DNA of 64,000 bases from Isoetes taiwanensis (GCA_021234155.1 JAJEKV010000163.1:1-64000); one strand, 5' to 3'; positions 24,603 through 36,564 are shown, counted from the first letter of the stretch. Translations and numbers: made by a program. Notes: generated by a model from the sequence alone, not told the origin.

Positions 24603-24878
24603 GATCCTTAGGACCCTGGTGTCCGTGAAAATTTATTCGGAGCATGCCAAAAAGCTGGAATAAAGGTTTTAGATGCTCATACACTTCTAGTCCATTCATT
24701 TTACTACATTGAAATAATTGTTTGTTTTGCGGGTTCGCATGGTCGCGGTGATAGCTTTTCTGACAAAAAGTATTGCTCGAGAATGTGGTATTCTTCTTCA
24801 CGGTGGACTTGTACTTGAAGGCAAAGATTTTCGCCATTTTAACCAGCAAGAAATGATGGATATATTGCCCAATTAGAT
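24603..24878 (+). pseudogene. ACA pseudogene exon: DPLRPGV to ECGIL region
   Basis: The segment starts with GATCCTTAGGACCC, equivalent to DPLRPGV. It continues through a worn acidic stretch and ends with FLTKSIARECGILLHGGLVL followed by GKDFRHFNQQEMMDILP. This matches the AKAIA-ECGIL block of the P-domain in plant ACA pumps. The MVTGDN motif in between is unreadable because of frame changes. A GTAAG donor follows at 24879. The reading frame is broken at least twice in the first 130 bp. Confidence 0.75.
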
Positions 24879-24939
24879 GTAAGTTTCTTTACAACACATT
24901 TTCCTTTCATTGATTCGGGTAGACAAAGTAGTATGCTAA

Positions 24940-25446
24940 TCGATCCACGCCATGGTTGCGATTTCTCATGAGGAGGAGCATGCATGTTTTGCATGCGATT
25001 TTGGACCTCTGTTTAGGTTTTTATAGCGAGAGTCTTCTTGACTTCTCACATCGACATTTCTTCTTCGTTTCAACATTTCCTTCTCTTTTTCTCTTGAACC
25101 ATGCGAGGGAGGGCTTCTTCTGCATGGATAGATAATTACAGCGTTTCTCATTCTTCTTTTTCCATCCGGGCCTGGTTGTGGGATTGAAGCAATTCTCTTT
25201 AGTCCTTCATGATCATTCTTAAAAGTTAAGCGAGTTCTCTTCTTAGCGGTTTGGATGGATGATCGAGTCCTCATGAGAATGATAATCGATCCACTCCATT
25301 GGATTGTAATTCTCATGAGGAGGAGCATGCATGCATGCAGTTTTGGATCTCTGGTTTAGGTTTTTATAGCAGCAGTCTTCTTCAGCTTCTCAAATCGGCG
25401 TTTCTTCTTCGTCTCAGCAGTTTCCTTTTCTTTTTCTCTTGAACCT
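24940..25446. repeat. tandem duplication in ACA intron
   Basis: Two copies of about 160 bp (24940-25097 and 25285-25446), each starting near CGATCCA, passing CTCATGAGGAGGAGCATGCA, and ending in a pyrimidine-rich run with CTTGAACC. They are about 345 bp apart and differ by scattered substitutions. Confidence 0.85.
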
Positions 25447-25483
25447 ACTCTCCCCCTTTTTAATTATGCATAATTAATTAATG

Positions 25484-25653
<170 letters not shown>

Positions 25654-25770
25654 GGGATCTTGGCATCCTAGGACCTTTGGCCCCTGGTATCCTTGTAGGG
25701 GTGGTGCTCCTTGAAGAGGGGCGTCATATATCCTAAAGGATCTTTGGCTTTGTTCCACGACATAAAAATA

Positions 25771-25772
<2 letters not shown>

Positions 25773-25832
<60 letters not shown>
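25773..25832. repeat. (CT)n microsatellite, 60 bp
   Basis: About 29 perfect CT units, 120 bp after the longer CT tract. The segment between the two has CCTAGGACC and CCTAAAGGATC-type short palindromes and no other feature. Confidence 0.97.
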
Positions 25833-25839
<7 letters not shown>

Positions 25840-26033
25840 ATATTTATATTCTATTTGTTTATTATGTTTATTATTTTCTCGTGGCAAGTGACTAGCCTTT
25901 TTTGTTTTAGATGTTTTTATCTCATGTATGTGTTTTAGTGTTTACGTGGTGTAGGGATTTGGATAATATCGCTTTTGTCTTCTTAGGTATTTATATATTT
26001 TGAAACCCGGTGATAGTAGCTCTGGATTGTCCA

Positions 26034-26095
26034 AGCCCCTTCTAGGGTTTTTCTCAAAACCCAAAGGGGCGGGTTTTTTAATCTCGGTGATAAGC
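26034..26095 (+). mobile_element. RTE-type LINE 3'-end fragment
   Basis: GGGTTTTTCTCAAAACCC forms the small inverted repeat, followed by a G-rich step into GGGTTTTTTAATC. This is the same signature as the RTE-type 3' ends at 11331, 28700 (minus), 48610 (minus) and 57762. The rest of the 3' end and the pentanucleotide tail are not recognisable here. Confidence 0.55.
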
Positions 26096-26342
26096 CAGAT
26101 GAAGATATATCATCCAACATCTCATCATACATTTTATTTTAACTACTCAATTGAGGAGTTGTTTTTAGCTATATATTTGTAATAATTTATATTTAGATTC
26201 TTGGGTAGCCTGCATGATGTGCGGCTACCCACTCTCAACCAATGTAAAATACCTGTGAGATGAATCAATGAAAAGAGCACGTCACCATTAGGTTTGGAGG
26301 CATGATGCGAGTCCTCATGAGAATATTGCTTTTAATATAAAA

Positions 26343-27049
26343 GGTGCTTGCAAGATCATCACCCTCTGACAAGTTGTTCTTGGTCAAAAGCTAAAGGAAA
26401 TGAATGAGGTGGTTGGTGTTATTCTTGGTGATGGAACTAATGATGCCCCAAAGACTACGTGAAGTTAGTCCTTATTTTCCAATAGAAAAATCTAGGTTTT
26501 TTGGCATCCCGTATTACTAAGTTATATTTCTAGCATATTGATTCTCAATTTAAATGTATATCCGACGGTGGATATAGGATTATCAATGGAATTACAGGCC
26601 GAGGTCGCCAAGGAGAGCTCGGACATTATTATACTAGATGACAATTTTGCATCGGTAGTGAAGGTAAAAAGATAAATATTCATAGGTTATCTATGTGTAT
26701 AACCTTGGCATTTTGTTTTTCTTACATTTTCACGGGTGATACGTTGGGGTCGATCAGTTCATGCCAACATTCAAAAAGTTTATTCAATTTAGGTTGACGA
26801 TTAACATTGTGGCCTTGGTCATAAATTGCATTGCAAAGAAATAAGTCCACATATATTCCATTGAATACGGTCAGGAGTTGATATTGAATTATTATTCATG
26901 ATATGAGTATTCGGTTATGAGATTCTAATAATGCACTCTTCCCGCAGGCTTTTGTGGGTAAACCTTATCATGGATACCATGGGTGCCCTTGCTTTGGCAA
27001 ATGAGCCTCCATCGGATGAATTGATGAAAGTAAAACCGATTGGTCGAAG
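26343..27049 (+). pseudogene. ACA pseudogene exons: hinge, TM5 and TM6
   Basis: Four segments. 26343-26458 encodes VLARSSPSDKLFLVK, then after a 1-base loss KEMNEVVGVILGDGTNDAPK, retaining the GDGTNDAP hinge motif. About 26571-26663 encodes DIGLSMELQAEVAKESSDII and LDDNFASVVK and ends at a GT. About 26733-26845 encodes VIRWGRSVHANIQK and, after an extra A in a run near 26781, FIQFRLTINIVALVIN (TM5). 26948-27049 encodes [20 protein letters not shown] and [13 protein letters not shown] (TM6) with no disruption between its AG acceptor and GT donor. This is the best-preserved stretch of the pump. Confidence 0.9.
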
Positions 27050-27126
27050 GTAGCTTTTAATTTATTTACCAATAGGCGAAGTCCATGCAGCTCTCTAATT
27101 ATAGCTTTTTCTTTTTGATGTTATAG

Positions 27127-27625
27127 TGGGCCGATAACAAGTGTGATGTGGAGAAATATTGCGGGTCAAGTATGATATAAAGCATTTCTCCATGTTTGGA
27201 TAAATCTCTAAGAAATTGTTTTATGTAATTGTTTCACTCTCTCAAAGGCGTTGTACCCGGTTCCTCGTCTTACTATTCCTATTCTTCAATGGGTCCAACT
27301 TTTTGGTGAACAAGGATACAAGCCAAGAAAAAGATACTATTAAATACCATTATCTTCAATTCTTTTGTTTTTGTCGGGGTTGCTATCTTATTATTAGCTT
27401 TTAGTCTATTTTTGTTGAAATATTATTCCCTAATTCTAGGTAAGGTCTTCATGAATGTTAAAATAATATATGTCTATATGTCCGTCCGATCCATTTGTCT
27501 AATGGATAAATCATTTCCGTGTGTCTTCAATGAAATCAATTGTAGAAAACGACAAATTAAATGTTTTGGATGGACTGTTCAAGAATACACTATTACAGGA
27601 GTAGTATCAATTACTGTGTCGTCGG
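27127..27625 (+). pseudogene. ACA pseudogene exons: TM7 to TM9 region
   Basis: 27127-27169 encodes GPITSVMWRNIAGQ, intact between AG and GT. About 27215-27385 carries a YVIVSL-type membrane helix, then NGSNFLVNKD, and in another frame LNTIIFNSFVFVGVAI (the N-T-x-I-F-N-x-F-V block of P2B pumps). About 27512-27625 carries VFNEINCRKRQIK, then DGLFKNTL and, after a frame change, ITGVVSITV. The order and spacing agree with helices 7-9 of plant ACA pumps. The next exon lies 4.9 kb downstream. Confidence 0.8.
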
Positions 27626-27956
27626 GTAAATGCGATTGTTCTTTGTACATGTTCTACGTGTTCCATGAAAGGAGAAGAAATTGTAAGTATATTTGTGGTA
27701 AAGGAAGGCAATGGATTATGGTATGCTCTTCATACCATTGAGGTTGAATGACCTATGCAGAACAAAACAACAAACAAATATCTATAAAACTCATGAATAA
27801 TAGAAATTAAAGCCCATGCTTTATTCTTCTACATAAATGATATATTTAGCATGAGGATTTCAAGGATATTTACTTGCCATAAATAAAGATGTTATATAGG
27901 AAACCATATGATACTCAAAGTATGTTCTTACCTGCATACTTTGTTGGATGAGTAAA
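27626..27956. other. ACA intron, start of the long last intron
   Basis: Intron-like AT-rich sequence after the TM8-TM9 exon. No separate feature is seen. A short AGGT repeat run at 27963-27982 begins the tail of the SINE-like copy that follows. Confidence 0.5.
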
Positions 27957-28090
27957 TTCAAAGTAGGTAGGTAGGTAAGTAGATAGATGTAGTTTTTATC
28001 GGATACGCACCCAGATGGGACATGCCTCCACCACTATATATGGCTGAAGTGGGTCCTTACCCCACTGACTTTACAAAGATCATGGCCAGC
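27957..28090 (-). repeat. SINE-like repeat, partial, with CTAC/CTAT tail
   Basis: The reverse complement reads TTGTAAAGTCAGTGGGGTAA, then GACCCACTTCAGCCATAT, and ends in an imperfect CTAT/CTAC tetranucleotide run. It parallels the second half and tail of the repeat at 2895-3194. The 5' half with the pol III-like box is absent or too diverged. It is inserted in the last intron of the ACA pseudogene, opposite to its orientation. Confidence 0.6.
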
Positions 28091-28209
28091 ATTTGTTTGT
28101 ACTGGACAAAGTATATAGACTTGCTAACTTTTATTCTCTTGAATACACCATCATCATAGGCCCTAAAGTAAATAAGACAAGTGCACCATATTTTATATCA
28201 TAGCTGAAT

Positions 28210-28460
28210 TAATATGTATAGAATAGAATAGAATAGAATAGAATAGAATTATTGTCCCTAGTGCCACGAGGCCCACGGTGATGTAGCATGGGCGAGCCCA
28301 GAAGGGTGCTACTAGCGCCCAATTTCTTTGATATGTTATAGCCCTTCGAGGACTTTTCTTGGTTTCTATCAATATCGGCACCTCGCTTATAATCGGCATC
28401 ATGGCCGTGCGAAGATGCGTCATTATCATCAGCTTTTAGCTGAGCTTTTGCGGGCTCCAA
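28210..28460 (-). mobile_element. LINE-like 3' end, second type, with (TTCTA)n tail
   Basis: A GC-richer fragment ends on the minus strand in six TTCTA units (28217-28248). The preceding text (GGGCTCGCCCATGCTACATC, then GTGGGCCTCGTGGCACTAGG) differs from the common RTE-type 3' end in this window, so it may be a second subfamily that uses the same tail. No coding motif was recognised. Confidence 0.5.
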
Positions 28461-28597
28461 TGTAGTGATTCGTATTATAAGCCCTCTTTCCTTGTATAGT
28501 ACCTTTTTTGTATATACTTACTCTTATACCGCTTTACACTCAACCATTGTGAATTATCTACAATCATCATTATCGACCAAAGGTCTGACAAAGAAAG

Positions 28598-29130
28598 ATA
28601 TAGAATAGAATAGAATAGAATAGAATAGAATAGAATAGAATAGAATAGATTTTTTAACATCCACGGAGACCAATAGGTCATGGGACCCATACAATGGGCT
28701 AGTACAACCATTACTACTAGGATTAAAAAACCCCTGCCTCAAAAGGTTTTCAAGGGAAAAACCTTTGCAGTAATGATGATACTAGACAAGCGAAGATAAT
28801 GACTACTGAGGGCTCAGTAATTGCGGATGTTTATCTAGAACCTCAAGTATGTATAATGCCAAGTCATGCACAGATGGTGCTCTGAGAAGTTGTGGAAGCG
28901 TGGAATGGAATGCTAAGGTCAAAAAATGATTCCGGACTATCTCAAAAGCAGGGCAACTCGTGGTTAGTATGGCTTTCATCTTCAATAACCTGTAACTGGC
29001 AACAGGCACATAGTCTCGCTTCTCGCGGCAATTGCGGCCGCTCCCATCTACCTGTCTCAATCCGTAGTCAGATGTGTAGCAGAAAATTTTGAAAGTGTGC
29101 AATGGGGCAAGGAACTTGAAAACAAATGGC
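28598..29130 (-). mobile_element. RTE-type LINE, 5'-truncated
   Basis: The minus-strand frame 28803-29138 carries, across small frame changes, an HGLRxExGRW-like start, a C-x2-C-like region, DESH-like text and CPAFEIVRNHFLTLAFHSTL. This is the conserved C-terminal block that follows the reverse transcriptase in RTE-type elements. Downstream come the 3'-end hairpin (GGTTTTTCCCTTGAAAACC, 28743-28762), GGGGTTTTTTAATCCTAGTA, TGGGTCCCATGACC and a tail of about ten TTCTA units (28598-28650). It sits in the last ACA intron in reverse orientation. Confidence 0.75.
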
Positions 29131-32100
29131 CAAATCAAAAATTTAAATATTCATCTAGAAAATTTTAAAAATCTTGATAGACCATATAAGCGAGCATGTC
29201 AACAATCCCTTAACTACATTTGAGATCTCTCCAATAGACAAACTGGAGCTAGCAAGGTATTTGCAGCAATCTTGCAATATAGAATTTCTACCAAGATACT
29301 CTTAAAATATTGATAGAATTTCCATCAATATACGCTTAAAATATTGATAGCACTTGAGGTCTTCTATTGGTCTCAGCGACATATAGAGAAAATATTCAAA
29401 GTATTTTTAACCAAGTCCATTGGTATGGAACTCTATTTTTAGAATATCGAGCATTTCAAATGCCTAGAAATTATTAAATCAAATACTCAATTGTGAAGTT
29501 CATCTAAGATGGCATGTCCATGGAGCACAAGAAAATCATATACATGAATTTTCATCTTCAAATTCAAATCCATGCAGCTACTCCCTCCATCCCTGCATCA
29601 TAAGGCTCACATCTATAAAGCAAATGATATTTATTACAGATGAGATATAGATATCCCACCAATACAGTTAATACAAATTTTTTAAATTATAAATAGCTTC
29701 TCTAGCTTCTAAGTTATCTTTGTGAACATGATGATAAATTCAATTCAACTTATAAATCTTAATATTCAAATATATGGTTCCACAGGTTATAAAAGCACCC
29801 AAATAATATGCTTAGCTATACAAATTTTCGTGAGAAAACCGATTACCTATACCAAAGATCAAATGGATTTTGGTGCTCATAATTGCTCTAGAAAAATCTA
29901 AATCAAAAGAACTAGTATTACATGCATCTAGTCTTGATTATTTAAAACAAAGCTGGTGATAGTTATGCTTCCATATATATCATTCATCAAGACCACTTCA
30001 AAGTAAGATCCTATAGTCCAAATTATTTTGGCTACTGGGGCTTAGACACCTTATATAAGCTCGGAATTGTGGCAAATTGTTGCAGCTGGTTGTCCAATGC
30101 GATTGCAAATTAATGGCATATCAATTCACTTTCATTATAGCATAGGCGAAATTCTCAAGATTTTGCTTAAGCTCTGCTATAAAGTAGTTAAACAAGGGAG
30201 AAAAAAAAAGAAATTGAATATATACGACAAAGAAGCACTTTAGAGCAACATAAGTATGTTCTGCTACCGTAAGCCAATATGAGACATTGACTCCACTGGC
30301 TTAGTGCTTTCCCTTAAGCTAAGGTGAAAGAAGAGGTAATGCTCAAAAAATATGGTGGATTTTTGTGGTTTAAGTACCTATTGATATTCCCCAATACACC
30401 ATTTTGGGGAAGATAGGCTCCCTAACAATTGATCATTGTAACCAATCGGATATATACCTTCCTATACATAAATATCGATAGAGGGGGAGGAACCTATTAC
30501 TAGTTGGTCTGGTAGTTGGGTCAGTCCTCCTCTCAAAAGTCATTGATGGACCGACCTCTGAATACATGTTATCAAAATCCAGATGTTGGGACAATATCTT
30601 GTTTTATAGCTCCAATTAGGTACCCTCAACTAGCCAATTAATAACTTAAAGATGCACGAACAAGAAGATGCAAACATGTAAGCATGGGAAAAGGGGGGAA
30701 GGGGGAGGGGAGGGGACTACTGCCATATACGCCCTTCTAGGAGCGAACATATGAGAGGTGATGAGAAGCATGTTCTTGTTGCTACTCAACCAGTGGAGGT
30801 AAGGAAGAGTTGTGGGAGGTTAGGTCAAAAGAAATATATAGGTTACTATACATTTACCATTTTGTTTGACGGAACATCGACACCTTAAACCTTTATAAAA
30901 AACCAAGTTCCATAGCCTTATGTTCGCTCTCCCACCACAATTGTTGCCTATTTCTCCTACCTGTGAGGTAGAGAATACTATAGTGAAAATAAACATGACA
31001 TAAGTTAGGCAATTTCCATGGTTTTTGGTTCATGTGAAATAACCTATAAAAGCAATAATATAGTGCCCCCCTATAAGTATAGTATAGTATAGTTTTTTTA
31101 TAGTATAGTATAGTATAGCTTTTTATAAGGAAAGACAGATGTAATAACCAAAATATAAACGATGGTTGGCACACAAAAAAATTTGCCACAAGACAAAGAT
31201 AATTGTTTGCAGAAAGAGTATAGGCCAAAATTGTAGAACCATAAGAAGAATCATTGTTCATTTGGTATTTGATCCGATCATTGTTCACCGGTTAGTAGGG
31301 GCCAATTAGCTTCGGATATCGATCAAATCTATCTCGATCTTCATATTTTATAACTGTATATATTTTTGCATAGATAATCGAAGTCGCAACATGCGAAAAC
31401 CTTAACAATGTTCTTCAAATGCTGAGGAGCCATAAACTATTGCGAAGAGTGAAAGAGGATGACTAGAAAGTATAAGTGTCTAGGGATGAAAAATGCCTTG
31501 TAAATTCATGAATGAAATAGTAGTATGTTAGGATTACAGCAGCCATTAGGAGCATTATTGAATATACATCTGCTCTATCCCTCTGATAATAATATGCTTC
31601 TCTATGGAATTCGAATTGCTTATCGGTCATCTCACTGCTATTTAGCTCGAGGGACTAAAATAGTATGAACATCTTGTATGGTGCTTTACAAAACTATATT
31701 GCCCATTCTATCTGTCTAAGGAACCTGGTGTAGCTTATTAAAAAAACTATTGTTGTCCAATAACTATCATCATATTGGACTATATCCCTGATACTCTACC
31801 CTTTGTATAATTTTGCTTCTTGAAAATCAAAAGTGATATCAAGTTTCCAAGTGCAATTCTCGAGGTAATCTAAGAAGTAGAGTGTCAATATTAGTAAGTA
31901 GTACATGACACAAGCTTGAATAAATCATGAAAATAAGAGAGACTCCCAATATTGAATGTGTAGATTTATTTACATACACACTATATAGAAAAGCAAATTC
32001 AACAAAGATATTTTGCATAGATTGTGGGATCATAGTATGATGGTTGAAGAGGAAGAGATAATTTTCTTGTTTTCTAATATAAGGGATATCATAAAGTGCT

Positions 32101-32549
32101 AAAGCAAAAGGGTAATGTCAATTGACATGAAACAGAATGGAAAACTTTTTAAGGCAATTGTGACGCAAAAATATGTATCTTCACTATGTGATTACCTCCA
32201 CATATTCGATAAGGCTATGTGGTTGGATTGATATATTGAATTGAATTGAATTGATTATTCACGATCTCTTAAAGACCCTACGGTCTAGGAGACGAAATGT
32301 TTACATAGTAGACGCAATTCTTAAAAAAAACCTTATGACCTATATCACATAGATTTAAGTTGTACTTGCAAAACTATAATGAATAGAAAGATCTCTCAAT
32401 AAAAAAGAAAAATAAATTAAGCTATAAAATTGGTTGAAGGAATAGAGACTCATATTTTGATAACTTTTCACATGCTTTTATAATAAGCTTATTTATCTAT
32501 AACTATACTTACATATAATTATACTTTTTCCTATTTTGGTGAAATTTAG
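29131..32549. other. ACA long intron, remainder
   Basis: AT-rich sequence with no supported gene. It includes a run of G tracts on the plus strand at 30693-30715 (four runs of four or more G separated by 1-2 bases), TATAG pentanucleotide runs at about 31077-31119, and short unassigned frames such as 30893-31288 (minus). It ends at the AG at 32548-32549. Confidence 0.5.
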
Positions 32550-32911
32550 GTGCTAATTGTTGAGCTGCTGAATGAGTTCTTTACCACGACACGACTTCAT
32601 TGGAAATACTGGCTAATATGCATAGGTGTAGGCTTTGCTAGGTAGGTTTATTTTATGGTTGTCTTTCTCCATCCGATGTAAACATTTTTTGAGAAAAGCC
32701 CTATGTCAGCCTTCCTATTGGTGTAATGGTCAAAATGATACCCATCCCATCTAAAATGCTTACCATGCGTGGACCTGGACATGGAAGAAAGTGGCAGCCA
32801 AGCCCAGGTAGTAAACTATTGATAGTTCATCGCTTGAAAATTCATATAAGTATTGCTTATATCTCTGTAGTGAGTTTGAGCATGAAATTAACTGATTGGC
32901 TGTCTTTTTAG
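32550..32911 (+). pseudogene. ACA pseudogene, last two exons (TM10 and C-terminus)
   Basis: 32550-32641 encodes VLIVELLNEFFTTTRLHWKYWLICIGVGFA without disruption, bounded by AG and GT. It matches the VxIxEFLGxFxxTxxLxWxxWLxCIGIG block of plant ACA pumps. After an intron of 68 bp, 32710-32911 encodes LPIGVMVKMIPIPS, equivalent to the WPLAxxxKxIPVP end of helix 10, then a tail of about 50 residues unlike the usual short C-terminus, up to a stop at 32911. These exons look little decayed compared with the phosphorylation-site region. Confidence 0.85.
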
Positions 32912-34478
32912 TGAATTTTCCTGTAAAATCATCCGCGAATTGGAGTACTCCATATCAAGAAATTACAAGTCGTGCTCGTGGAACTAATTGCGAAAACATC
33001 CATGACCTTGAGGATTTTGTTTAACTTTATTGTATATTTCCTTGAACTTTAATGCTGTACTGTATTAAATAAGTCAACTATATAACATCATCAATGACTA
33101 AAAAGCTTTTCATTTGATAACTGAAATAGTAAAAAGTTATATTGGAGAGCAAAAAATTACTAAGAAATTTAGAACTTTGGTGTCCAAGATCTATATCTCA
33201 CGAAATCATTTATTAGTTTGGTCTTCTTATCTTAGTGAATCTAGATTGTTTTAGTGGCATGTGATGGTAGAAATACCATTAATTTTTGTTGCATCATGAT
33301 GTATCTCTCGTTTCTATAAGATAGCGTTTGAATCACAAAAAACAAAGTGATGCGCATGGGGATTGCCCTCCGGTGACCCTAGAGTGTATTTTGTATGTTT
33401 TTTATCCCGTTGTTTCGAGTTCTACATTTCTACAGAATGTAAAAATTTGTCACCAAGATGTGAATAGTTGCATCATTAATGTTAAATTTAATGCAAAGCA
33501 TGGTTGTATTATACTTGTCCTCTTCCAGCTTCGGTCATGAACAACTAATTCTCGTCGAGCTCTAATGGAGAGTTCAATATCCAATACCATATTCTCATTT
33601 GCATTCCCTACCAATTTGCGATGAATAAAAAACTATTGTATCAGAAACCCTAGTTTATGTCATCATGTATACGATATGTTCTTTTTTCGGGGCCTTGAGC
33701 ATTGGCAGCATCAGAAGCAATTTTTACGTCATGCAAGTTTGACAGCATCCAATTGGATATATGATGCACACGTCATACCAACATTGCCTTATTAGGTCCT
33801 ATGCAACAACATCAGAAGCAACTTTTACGTCATGACACATTGGCAACATCTAATTGGACATATGACGTGCACATCAGGTTCTAGATCTAGTGCGTTACCA
33901 CTAGACCAAATACTTATAAGACATTTGAGAATATCCTTCCGGATACTATGATCAGGATACATTTACATATCTTAAGAGATGTGGGACGGTTTGGAAAAAC
34001 CCTATAACATGTTCTACATGCCCAACAAATGTGAATCACTTATGAACTTTAAATCATATGAGGAGAAAAAAAAGAGTGCACACTTCATGGCAATGTTGTT
34101 AAAAAAACCCGCTTTCTATTTTTAAAGTACCTCTATAAAATCCTCCACGTTTTCTAAAGGATTTTTTATGATTTGGTATGGCAAAAAAAAAAAAACAATG
34201 CACAACTTTATTGGGCGTATTTCCCTCAAGTTAGCGTGCACATTTTTGCTATAAGTTATAAGGCGTAGCATGTGAACAAGTAAATCGAAGCTTATGCTGC
34301 TATAAGAAACTATTAAGTTCAAGTATAAAGATATCATAGTTGTTTTGCCATGCAACTCTTAAAAACTTTAGAAAAACATTATATAGAGGTTAAAAATGTA
34401 AGAATTTTATATGCAGGGATAAATAAGTTCAAGAATATATCATATTTTTAAAGATTTTTTAACGATTTTATATGAAAT
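32912..34478. other. spacer with a two-copy tandem repeat
   Basis: No supported gene. Around 33700-33880 two units of about 95 bp share CATCAGAAGCAATTTTTACGTCATG-type text (CAGAAGCAA...TTTACGTCATG) followed by CATC-AATTGGA-ATATGA. The plus-strand frame 33328-33540 is unassigned. Confidence 0.5.
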
Positions 34479-34532
34479 ACGTTTTTAAGATTTTTTCAAA
34501 ACTTTAAAATCTTCAAAAAATCTTAAAAACGT
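34479..34532. repeat. perfect 18-bp inverted repeat (hairpin)
   Basis: ACGTTTTTAAGATTTTTT at 34479-34496 is exactly complementary to 34515-34532, with an 18-nt loop. It lies just beyond the 3' side of the DIRS-like element. It could be part of a MITE or a terminal structure of that element, which is not shown. Confidence 0.8.
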
Positions 34533-34564
34533 TTTTTTTAAACGCATTTGATTTTGAGCATTGC

Positions 34565-35195
34565 TTAACAACATTGCTTCGTGGTATATTTGTAGCCTTG
34601 GCAATCTTGTTCTAATGGTAGATTGAGAAAGCAAAAATATAAAGAAAGAGCGTTTACATTAATAATGTAGAGGCAAATGGTTCTTCGTATAAATGGCAAA
34701 TTATTCTCTTTGGTATCTTTGCATATAAGGTAATTCAAAAAGTTCACAATGAACAATAAACTACATGACTAGTTAGAGTCCCAATTGGTCTGTATTTGAG
34801 GAATGGATAAAAGGCTATCATGGCTATCAAAATTAAAATGTCGTTCCAAAACAAAGATAGTAGCTCTTTCTTTGCATAGGAATGCAACAAAGGCAATAAC
34901 AATAGCCGCACATCTCATAATGTCCAAAAGAGAAGTTAGGAGGAGCGAATTTTTCAAAAGCTTACGGATCATATGAGGAAGGATGGATTGTTTCTTTTTT
35001 AAGCGAAGAAAGGAGTGGACAACCTCTTAGCCACATCTCGAAACAAGACCAACTAGAGGATGATACGTGGGGATTTGAATGCACAAGAAGATGATGAAAA
35101 ATAACAGCATCAATGGTGGTTTTGACACGAGCTAATGGGTTCGAAAAGGGAACCAGTAGCAATGTGAGAAAAAAGGCAAACAGTGGAGGACTCAA
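34565..35195 (-). pseudogene. tyrosine recombinase-like fragments
   Basis: Frame 34962-35195 carries ARVKTTIDAVIFHHLLV followed by a short helical stretch, resembling the N-terminal core-binding part of DIRS-type recombinases. After a stop, 34769-34972 carries CAAIVIAFVAFLCKERATIF and LERHFNFD, resembling the block with the first catalytic arginine (FLRxxEL). Frame 34565-34756 may continue the domain, but the H-x-x-R and tyrosine motifs were not found. The recombinase is clearly inactive. Confidence 0.5.
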
Positions 35196-35604
35196 CAGGT
35201 AGGAAACCTAGGTTCTTTGACTTGCCCTAATTCTTGCAAAGGTTTCAAGCATGCTGATAACCCCTCAAAGTACTTTCGGATCTAGAAGACATCAAAAACT
35301 GCTCATTCAACAGTAGCTAAAACTCTGAACAAAAAACATCTGCAAGAACAAGAAACTCACCTAATTAGTGTTCACAGCTCGTAGGTAATAATAGAACTTG
35401 TCGACTTCTGACGCGACAAACTAGAGGATGCCCTAGGTACAAGACCTTTCCCACCAACTGAAAAATATAAACAATCCACAATCTTCGAATCCCATTCTCG
35501 AGTATCGCTGCGTAAAGATGGCTACCATGGAGCTGATTCCCAATGAAAAACCATTAGGGCGCAATCGACTCTGCAGGCTCTAGCAAACACAAAAGCTTTG
35601 AAGA

Positions 35605-36305
35605 TCAAGGCTGGTGGGGAGAAGCAATAGTTATTTGCACCATTCTAAGGCCGAGGGAAAGCATCTGGAGGACAAGGGACTCTTGTGACCAACAATTGAT
35701 TTTTGGTAGGAGATGTTTGTCTAAATTGGCAAAATGGCCCCAATCATGGGGCCTCCAGGTTACATCAATGATGCAAAAAACCTCAGGCATCAAACTATAA
35801 TCATTGAAATCTCTCAATTTATACAAATAATCAGACCCTTTGGTTGAGGCTATAGTGAATCAAGCATTTAAGATGATGTTATGGCGAAGACATAATGTAA
35901 AGATCACGGAGACACAAATGATGAAGGCTTCAGATCCGAGAGTCCTTTTATTCAAAATGTAGAAGCAACTCAAGGAATCCCCATGTGCAAGTAAACACTT
36001 TCCCCAAAGAAGATTGGCATGCATGGAGCTCAAGGAAATAGGCTAAGGCTAAAATTCTCTCATTTGTAGATGATGGCGATCATTCGGTTTCATCAAAACT
36101 TCCACAACTCGTTAAGCATAGCAAAGTCATAGACCCACACTCCCCACCTAGATCTACTAGCATCATAGAATAAAGAAATCATACGGGCAATTGATTCCCA
36201 AATAAGAGCATAGTTTAAGAAATAGAACCATTGTGTCCAAGCGTTGATCTCAACTACAACAAGCTGGTTGGTGTACAAACTAGGACCATGAGGCAATGGA
36301 AGCAT
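35605..36305 (-). pseudogene. RNase H and linker of the DIRS-like element
   Basis: Frame 36093-36305 carries INAWTQWFYF and SLFYDASRSRWGVWVYDF, matching the D-A-S-x-x-x-W-G motif of RNase H in DIRS/Ngaro elements, preceded by the usual W-x5-L-x-A-l-E pattern. Frame 35605-35826 carries LRDFNDYSLMPEVFCIID and WRPHDWGHFANLDKHLLPKI, equivalent to the W-G-P-H-x-x-D-x-F-A-s block downstream of RNase H in these elements. Stops separate the two. Confidence 0.6.
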
Positions 36306-36564
36306 AAAGATTAAAAAGATTCAAACTAAGAAGTTTACAAAAAAGGCCAAACACCTCTTTGAAAGATGCAATCATATCCAAAAAAGAAGCAAGTTTCTGG
36401 CGGTGCACCTTAGACTCAAAGAAAGCGTTCTGGCCAAATCCAGAAACTTTTGACGGCATTGCAGTGCAATGGACAAGAGTCACGTCAAAGAATTGACCAT
36501 AAATCCTAGGAACTTCATCTCAAAGAATAATTCAAGTTGACACTTATGTGGAGTGATGACAAAC

